This document shows positions 27,801 through 36,800 of a DNA stretch of 64,000 nucleotides, in pieces; position 1 is the first letter of the stretch, and the number at the start of each line of letters is the position of its first letter. Origin of the DNA: Patiria pectinifera. Lineage: Eukaryota > Echinodermata > Asteroidea > Valvatida > Asterinidae. A program made the translations under genes and the position numbers. The DNA lies in assembly GCA_029964075.1 (NCBI GenBank), contig CM057129.1:12019430-12083429 (forward strand), written 5' to 3'. Below the pieces are notes generated by a model, which was given only the letters and a program-made list of their open reading frames with translations, made no database searches and had not been told where the DNA came from.

Positions 27801-30800
27801 TCCTTCTGCCACACCTTCCCATAGGCCTGACGCTAAGAGACGCCGCCGTGAAGCCCCGGATGACGCCCTTGCGGGTACCCCTCCTGCTGCAACGGTCTTG
27901 CCCGCTAGCGCACGGTTCAACAGCACCACCCCTAACCTCTTTGCCCCCATGGGGACCTCCCCGGCCCCTACCCATTTGCTCTTCAAGGAGCAGTTTGTGG
28001 CCAACACGACCGTTGCCCTGATAGACTTGGACCACTTCACGGAGTACGTGGTGGAGGTGCTGGCTTGCAACCGTGAAAAGTGCGGCCTCAAAATGGCCAC
28101 GTTTGGACGGACGCTACCCAAGCGTGAGTAAATTTTATAATTTTGTTTCGCCCCTCCCGAATTCTACAACCAGTGTTGTAGAAGTCTTGGCTCAAGACGC
28201 TAGTGATCGATAGTGGACGGTGCACAGTGTGCCCTCTAATGGCACAAAAATTAGACCAGCGGCCTACTCGCACTAATTTACCGAGCGACAGTAGTTATTA
28301 CCACATGGTGAGATTTGAAGGTTTCCATGGTGGAAAGATACTAAGACAAGATAAGTTTGCGGTAGCACCATGTGAATAAATCTCTTTTGTGAGTATGTGT
28401 GGCTCTGAAAAGAACCGAGCATGCTGTTCGAAACGTTGAGTCCCTCTGGTTCTTTTCAGAACCACACATACTCACAAAAGAGATTTATAAACATGGTACC
28501 ACGTACATGGTGTTACTGCAAACCAAAACAATATTGATACAATGATACCATACTGATACCGACACCGACATCATGATTAAGAGGGGCACTGTGACGCCTG
28601 CACTTGAGAGAGACAAAAATCCATCTTGTTTGAATTTCCTGCAGCTGATGCGGATGCCATCCCGCCCACTGTGATGGCCAACATAACCTCTAAGGACCCC
28701 CAGGACCGGCGGGTCAAGCTGAGCTGGGAGGAACCCCCGTCCCCCAACGGCATTATCATCCTCCACGAGATCGTCTACTACAAGATGGGCACCCAGGAGG
28801 CAGGGGAACCTCGGCCAGAGGAGAGAGAGGCTAATGGTGAGACCAACGGCGAGGGTAACGGTGAGAATCCCATCAGGCAAGAAGCAACACCAGCAACCGA
28901 GGTATGCGAACAAGTTTTTTTTGTCCTGTGCGGGCAGGGGGAACGTCTTTGAATAATTTCACACAAGTGTACATATTTTTTGTCTCCACAAATTTCCGAA
29001 TGGAATAATTTGTGTTCCTAAGGGAACCAATACATGTATGTGCGTGGCTGGTTTTAAACAAGTACATTTAAAAGCGGCTTATGGCCTGGATGCAGTTTGG
29101 GGACGAACCTTATCATCGACCAGGCCCCAAGCCGGTTTTAAACGTACTTGTTTAATACCGGCCAAGCTAATAGTTATTTCCATGCATAAATACCTTTCTG
29201 TCAAAAACCAGCAACCGAGGTACATGTATGTGAACAAGTTTTATTTGTCCTGTGCGGGCAGGGGGAACGTCTTTGAATAAATTTCACAAAGTGTACATTA
29301 TTTTTGTCTCCACAAATTTCCGAATGGAATAATTTGTGTTCCTAAGGGAACCAATACATGTATGTGCGTGGCCGGCTTTAAACAAGTACATTTAAAAGCG
29401 GCTTATGGCCTGGATGCAGTTTGGGGAGGGACGTTATCATCGACCAGGCCCCAAGCCGGTTTTAAACGTACTTGTTTAATACCGGCCAAGCACATAGTTA
29501 TTTCCATGCATAAATACCTTTCTGTCAAAAACCAGCAACCGAGGTATGCGAACAAGTTTTTTTTTGTCCTGTGCGGGCAGGGGGAACGTCTTTGAATAAA
29601 TTTCACAAAGTGTATATTATTTTTGTCTCCACAAATTTCCGAATGGAATAATTTGTGTTCCTAAGGGAACCAATACATGTATGTGCGTGGCCGGTTAAAC
29701 AAGTACATTTAAAAGCGGCTTATGGCCTGGATGCAGTTTGGGGAGGGACGTTATCATCGACCAGGCCCCAAGCCGGTTTTAAACGTACTTGTTTAACCGG
29801 CCACGCACATAGTTATTTCCTTGCATAAATACCTTTCTGTCAAAAACCAGCAACCGAGGTACGCGAACAAGTTTTTTTTTTGTCCCTGTGCGGGCCGGGG
29901 GAACGTCTTTGAATAAATTTCACAAAGTGTATATTATTTTTGTCTCCACAAATTTCCGAATGGAGTAATTCGTGTTCCTAAGGGAACCAATACATGTATG
30001 TGCGTGGCCGGTTGCTGGTTTTTGACAGAAAGGTATTTATGCATGGAAATAACTATGTGCTTGGCCGGTATTAAACAAGTACGTTTAACACCGGCTTGGG
30101 GCCTGGTCGATGATAAGGTCCCTCTCCAAACAGCATCCAGGCCATGAGCTGCTTTTAAATGGCCTGGATGCTGTTTGGGGAGGGACGTTATCATCGACCA
30201 GGCCCCAAGCCGGTTTTAAACGTACTTGTTTAATACTGGCCAAGCACATAGTTATTTCCATGCATAAATACCTTTCTGTCAAAAAGTCAAAACAAGTCAA
30301 AAATGATAAATTTCCAACGATTTTGTGCAACTATTTTACTTCGTGTTTAGTGAAACACCCCCTAGCTAGGGTACCGGTATGGTACCGATGTGGAGGTTGG
30401 TGCGTGTGGCAAAACTGCGCGATTTGACATAAAACGCGGCGGTGCGAGTGTCGTGTGAATTTTGGACTCTATGAAATTTAGGACAGACGCATTGGTAGTA
30501 GTGCGCATGCTTAAGTGAAGATCGTGAACGTTCAACCAATAAAAGGGTAAAAGAGACTAGATTTCCTGGGAGACCAAATTCATGTAACACTGGAAAAAAA
30601 TGTTTACATGTAAAACCAGTTGGTGTTTTATCAACCATTCAAAACCACCCACGTGACGGGCTCTCGACCAATAGCAATGGGTAAACTGTCTCGGGTATTT
30701 CCGAATATCAATTAATGCTATTCATTCTTTACTTCGTGATGTTTGTCCATGATACCAATTCCTTGGTTTTCCATTGACTAGAAAGTTAGGTTAGTGCACC

Positions 30801-33800
30801 CTTTCACAGGTGGTTGTGTTTAGCTAATGATTGATGTGCTTTCTCATTCCCAGGGCAAGCCGGAAGGCAAGATGATCTGCCTATCAGAGGCCAGATTCCA
30901 CCAGCAGCACGGATATGAGTTTGTAGGCTTAGACCCTGGCAACTACTCGGCTAAGATTCGGGTCATATCATTGGCCGGAGAGGGACCGTGGACCGAGCCC
31001 TATATGTTCACTGTGCCGGAACCTGTCCATGGTTGGTTCCCATTCTTTTACAGTTTACATCTAAACGCTGTAGCCGTATTAGTTAGTAGACTTTTCCATC
31101 ATTTGCAGCTGTGCAAAAATAAAAAAGGAAGGTCATGCAAAAACAATAAAAGAAGGTCATTTCCAAAGATGCATCTAAAGATGCTTTTTGGAAATATCCG
31201 TTAGTTGGTTTTTGGTTCGGTGAAGCCGTGAATGGGTGTGCACAAACGTTGACACGAGGCACACATGCACGTAGTTGCTTTAATTAGTCAGTTGAGTGCT
31301 TGACATCGCGTAACTGCAATCAGCTGAATGAGAACGTGTCCCGGACGCTGATTTCGGGCGTAATTCAAAACATTACTCGGCAACTTTTAAATTGAATGGA
31401 GATCCTATTTTTTCGGAATATACGACATTCATTGAGCTAAAAGTTCATCGTATTTATTGTTAAGCTCCCGTCTTTAGATTTTGAGCACTTTTGTTGCTTC
31501 CGAAGATTTGTTTCTTCAGATTTGTGTCTACTTTTAAGCTAGGCCGCGCGAATGTGCCAACCCCAAAATGGAACGATAATGTCATTAAAAAACAGGTGTC
31601 AAAATGGCGACGCCCTGCATGCCAACCCGACAAGTGTCACTGTTTGAAAAGCAGCTTTTAAAATCCTCAAATTGTTTTCGAATGACGGAAGTAAAATGTT
31701 GCAAGTAATATGTGAACTCATTGTGACTGGAGGTGAATATTTCCCACTAAAAGATGTGTGCAAACTTTTTGAATGTTGAAAAGTCAAGGTTTTGGCCCCG
31801 TCAAAATCATCATGTTCATTGTGTTCGACGGCGATTTTGGAAAACGTAGCGAACAACTCAGGAAGACCGTTTGTCTTGGTTGCTGACATTTACCAACATT
31901 GGTGCAAAATGGTCGGTCCCACTTGCACTAGGGGTGTGCATTTACTGGCAGTACAGGAACCGGGTACCCCATTGAAAAAAATATGGCTACCCGGGTACCT
32001 GTTAAAGAAACCTCAGCCAAAAGTTCAAATGTGGGAGTTGCTGTTCAGATTGTTCATAAAGGTCCGCATGATAATACTACCACATCGGTGCAGCAATACG
32101 GCTAGTTTAGGGTGTATACAGTGAGCTCTTTAGCTATGTGGTGAAAACTGCAACTTTCGCAAGCATCCTAAAACGTGAAATTGGTTTTGGTTTTTCGTGT
32201 GTCCTGTTTTCCACTGACATTCGAAACATTTCTTTTTCCTTGGCTGAGAAGCTACTAAGTAATTTGCAAAGTTGGTTACGGGTACTCGATTCCATAATCT
32301 GGAACCGGTTCCTGACATTAAAGGTCGGATACTTGGGTACCCAGTTCCGATGCACAGCCCTAACTTGCACAAAACAAACGTAGCCAACAGTAAATGTTTA
32401 CATTGTTCTCGTAAATGGGACTACCCCGGTCACATACCATACCTTTTCAGTTATTTTTTGGTGACACAGTTTGATAATTTTCTTTGTGCTGCCTCTCATT
32501 TCAGAACCGACTTCAGCCCCAGACTCAGGCCTAGGGGCCATGGGGATCACTATAGGCATCTGCGTGGCTTTTGTCTTCATTCTTGTCGCAGTCATCTGGA
32601 TCCTGGTTAGGTGGAGGTAAGTTTAATACTTTTTATTCAAAGAGAAAAATGGGAACTGCCAACCTAGGGCTGGATAGCTCAGTTGGTAGAGCACTGCAAC
32701 GGCAGTTCAGAGCTCGCAGGTTCAAACCTTGCCTCCAGTCAATTTCTATGTTCAACCTTAAAATAATCACTCAGAAGTGATTACCGTTAGTCAATAATTG
32801 AAAATGAATAGGTTGTTTTGAAAATTGTCTATCCTCGTAACAACCACTTTTTAGTTTTTTTCACAGTATTTTGGTTGACTTTTGCCACACAGATACAAGA
32901 AGAACCAAATGCCGGACGGTGTGCTGTATGCCTCGGTCAACCCTGAATATATGAGCACCAGCGACAGTAAGTACTGGTGTACAACTAGGACACCGGGCTG
33001 GCACTCTGGGAACATTACAACTTTTTTTTTGTCCGAATGCTCATAAATTATTATCTTCTGCTGTTGGCGCTGCATGCACTTTGGGAATTGGTACTCAAAT
33101 GTCCATAATCTCCAGGAATGTGAGTCCTGCAGTTGCACGTTTTGAGGCCTGCTTAAATTGGCGCTATACGTGTGTGTATACTTTTTCTGTATTATTGCGT
33201 GTATCCTCTATTAGAAACTTCTGAGAGAAAACAGTCAATCTAACTGTAAACTGGCCAGCCCTCTAATCCTTTGTCTAAACAGTGGCTTTATAATCCCTAA
33301 CACTTAGTGTAATGAAGCTACACGTGCTGTCACACAGCTGATATTGACAAGTGCAGGGGATTAGCAGCAGTGTCTGATAACAGGGGCCAGTTTGTTGATA
33401 AAGGGATTAACAAGATAAGAGTGTACCACTAGAAGTACTGTATTCTTTCCGAGTTTACAGGCCCCAACTTGGAAAGCTGCTACATAGAAGCACTTACACC
33501 TGACATTGATTGGCGCGGACATCCAGGAGCTTCCGAAATATCCTTATCTGGCTCCCAGACCTATTTTCATCAAACTGAATGGTTCTTGAGTCTGGAGCAG
33601 TGAATGGTAACACATAGCAAAGATGTTTTCATAGGCTTGGCTGACCATGACGTAATGCCACGCCATCCAATACTGGTACCTCTAATTTCCTACCAAAACT
33701 TTTGAGCATTTTCCTAAATGCCTATAGGGAGAAAGATCGGTAGCACTCGCACCTACTGACCTGTTTGTCTTCTTGCTTGCAGTGTACGTCGCAGACGAGT

Positions 33801-36800
33801 GGGAATTTCCACGGAATCAACTGGACATCATCTGTGAGCTGGGCAAGGGAAGCTTTGGCATGGTGTACGAAGGCCGTGCCAAGAAGATTACCCCTGATGA
33901 GGATGTTACAACGGTCGCCGTCAAGTCTGTCCAAGCAAACGCCTCCATCCGGGACCGGATAGAGTTCCTGAATGAGGCTTCTGTCATGAAGTAAGTCTGT
34001 TAAACATTCTGTTGCCATCTTTGTCTAGTTCCTGTAGGTACGGTATCATAAAGGAGTGAGACGCAAATAGGCACCTGCCTGATAAGACGCGGTTTTAAAT
34101 CCAAGTTTGTAGAAAACAAGGCAAAATCTATCAGGTCTAGGACACTGATTCAAACTCCCCTATGTGAGACCCCTCCCCAAAGTAAGAAGGAAAATTAATA
34201 GGGCATTACGGCCTGAAATCCCCAAAATGTGTATGTTTTGGAATCTTTACTTATCCTATTTCAAAAATCTGGTTGAAAGGAAACTACCGGTAACCTGATG
34301 TCTTACCGTTCCTAAGAGGTTAGACAAAATAACCTGGTTGGTTACATCAGGTAGGGACTGAAAACTGAATTCACATGTGGACCAGGGCAGGAATCAAACC
34401 TGGGTCACAAGGCAAGGAAAGAACCGCTGCGCAAACCTAACTCCCCATATTAGCCAGGATTATTAGCAAGATACTGCACAACTTCCCCAGAACCTTCATG
34501 CTTCCATTGGAAGTTGTACAGAATCCTGCAGATAACAATGGCCCTTGTGTGGATAAACTTGTCCGAAACGTTTCCCAGCCAGTTATGGATATGATTTCTT
34601 ACAAAACCACCTTTACAACTTGCTCAGGGCCATCAATGCACACCACGTGGTCCGGCTACTCGGCGTTGTGTCCAAGGGCCAGCCTACGTATGTCATCATG
34701 GAGTACATGGCGCAAGGGGACCTCAAGAACTGGCTACGGGCACGCCGGCCGGAGAACCAAACCGACGTACCAGTAAGTATACATGGATCACTCTGTAAAT
34801 TTGGGGTCCGTTTTTTTCCCTGCCCCTGTTACATCTGACATCTATGATTTTACAATTCTGGTGACTTCTTAATGCAGTCGTCCTCCTAGAGTGATTATAA
34901 AGTAAATGCAGTGTCTTTCTTTTAAAGATGTGCTATCTGTAACTCGTCAACAAATAAAACTTGGCCCAATGAAATTATGTGTTTAACGAAAAAAAAAACT
35001 CCTTTTTTTCTATTTGAGCATCTGCAGCTCTCTGTAAATTAAAAGGTGCCCCTTAAAACTGCCAAGTTTTCTGCGATCACCATACAAACTTTTCATTCCA
35101 CAGCTTCAAAACAGAAAGTACCCGCCCAGCCTGACAGACATCCTGAACATGGGAGCGGAGGTCGCGGACGGTATGGCCTACCTGACCGCCCATAAGTATG
35201 TCCACCGCGATCTCTCGGCCCGTAACTGCCTGGTGTCGGAAGAGAACACCTGCAAAGTGGCCGACTTTGGCCTGGCCAGGGACATCTATCAGTCGGACTA
35301 CTATCGGAAAGAGAAGGGGGGTATGCTGCCCATACGCTGGATGGCTCCGGAGTCCATCAGAGACGGGGTGTTCCAGGCAAGCTCCGATGTCTGGTAAGAT
35401 AAACAAAGTGACTTAAAGTTGCTCTCTGCATGCTATTCAACAAATTTGATTTGTCAATTCAGATGTTTTACTTTGACAAAAAGACTCGCCTTTATGCCTG
35501 AAACAAAAAAATGCGGCGGGGAAGCCGACAAGGGGGTGCTCTTCCACCAGAGCAATGCTTCAGTCCCCAAGCCCACAGTGTCCATGCCTGCCATCCAGCC
35601 ACGTTGATTCGGACTGGTGGAACACCTGCCCTATTCTCCTGATTTGGCACCCTTTGACTACTACCTCTTCCCGAAGACGAAGAGCACCCCCTTGTCAGCT
35701 TCCCCCGCAGCATTTCTGATTCAGGATCTCAGGAACCGGTGATTGTCAAGGTTTAATTATCTGTCACCAAAAAGGAGGAAAAAATAATAACTTCAAACTT
35801 TCGTGTAATCATTCAACAAGTTGAACTGCACACAATATCAGTCAAAATTGTATAGCTCATCTTCTTCTTCCTTAGGACACGAACTTATCAATCACCCCTC
35901 GTAGCTTTTCCTCGAATCAGAAGTTGAAAAACACTGTATGAAGTCTTGTAAAGCTTGGAATTTCCTGTTATTTTGTTGCTTCCCAGTTGCATGCCTGTTT
36001 TCGGGGATGAACAATAACAGAGTGTTGTTTTTAACACAGTCAAATGATTGTCTTTGACACAGTTTATTTGAATAGCTTTTGACATGACTGGAGAACTTGT
36101 GATTCACATGTGGTAGAGTTGTGAGGGCTTGTGAGGACTCTTGAGGGCTTGTGAGGACTTGTATTGGACTTGTGAGGACTCACAAAGACTTCTGAGGACT
36201 TGTGGGGACTAATGATGTATTTGTAAAGGACACATGAGGACTTGTGATGGACTTGTGAGGACTTGTAAGGACTTTTAGGACTTGTGAGGACTTACAAGGA
36301 CTCTTGAGGACTTGTGAGGACTTGGAGTCTTGAGGACTTGTGAGGACTCTCAAGGGCTTTTGAGGACTCTCAAGGATTTGTGAGGACTCTTGAGGACTTG
36401 TTAGGATTTGTGAGAATTTGTGAGGACTTGTGAGGACTCTTGAGGACTTGTGAGGACTCTTGAGGACTTGTGAGGGCTTTTGAGGGGTTTTTAAGATTTT
36501 TGGTTTAATGTGGGGAGTCTTTATTTTTCTCTTCAGGTCCTTTGGCATTCTGATGTGGGAGATAGCAACACTGAGTGAGTTGCCGTACCAAGGAATGTCA
36601 AACGAAGAAGCTGGCGAATACGTCAAGAATGGCAACGTCTTAAGCAAGCCAGAGGGTTGCCCCGATACGTTGTGAGTATAACGGCATTGGTCTGCAGCAA
36701 GGCTGGGTCATATTCCATGGGTTTTCAAAGGACAAACATTTGCAGAGAAGAACATTTTCCGACTTTTTCAAATATATTTCCAAAAGTCAGATTTCTTCTT

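Larger units (their letters stand above)
16866..27824. other. InR intron, 11 kb, without coding sequence
   Basis: The exon frame joins directly across it. It holds an (AAC)n stretch near 17170-17200, a piggyBac-like element (18333-18825), inverted-repeat pieces at 21306-21511 and 22613-22960, and an inverted-repeat-bounded 3.2-kb segment (23608-26822). The open frames here are short and unremarkable. Confidence 0.8.

Noticed and set aside
32668-32740. Functional tRNA gene
   Set aside because: The anticodon loop lacks U33, the anticodon stem has a mismatch and the acceptor side has an extra base. A SINE head or pseudogene fits better.
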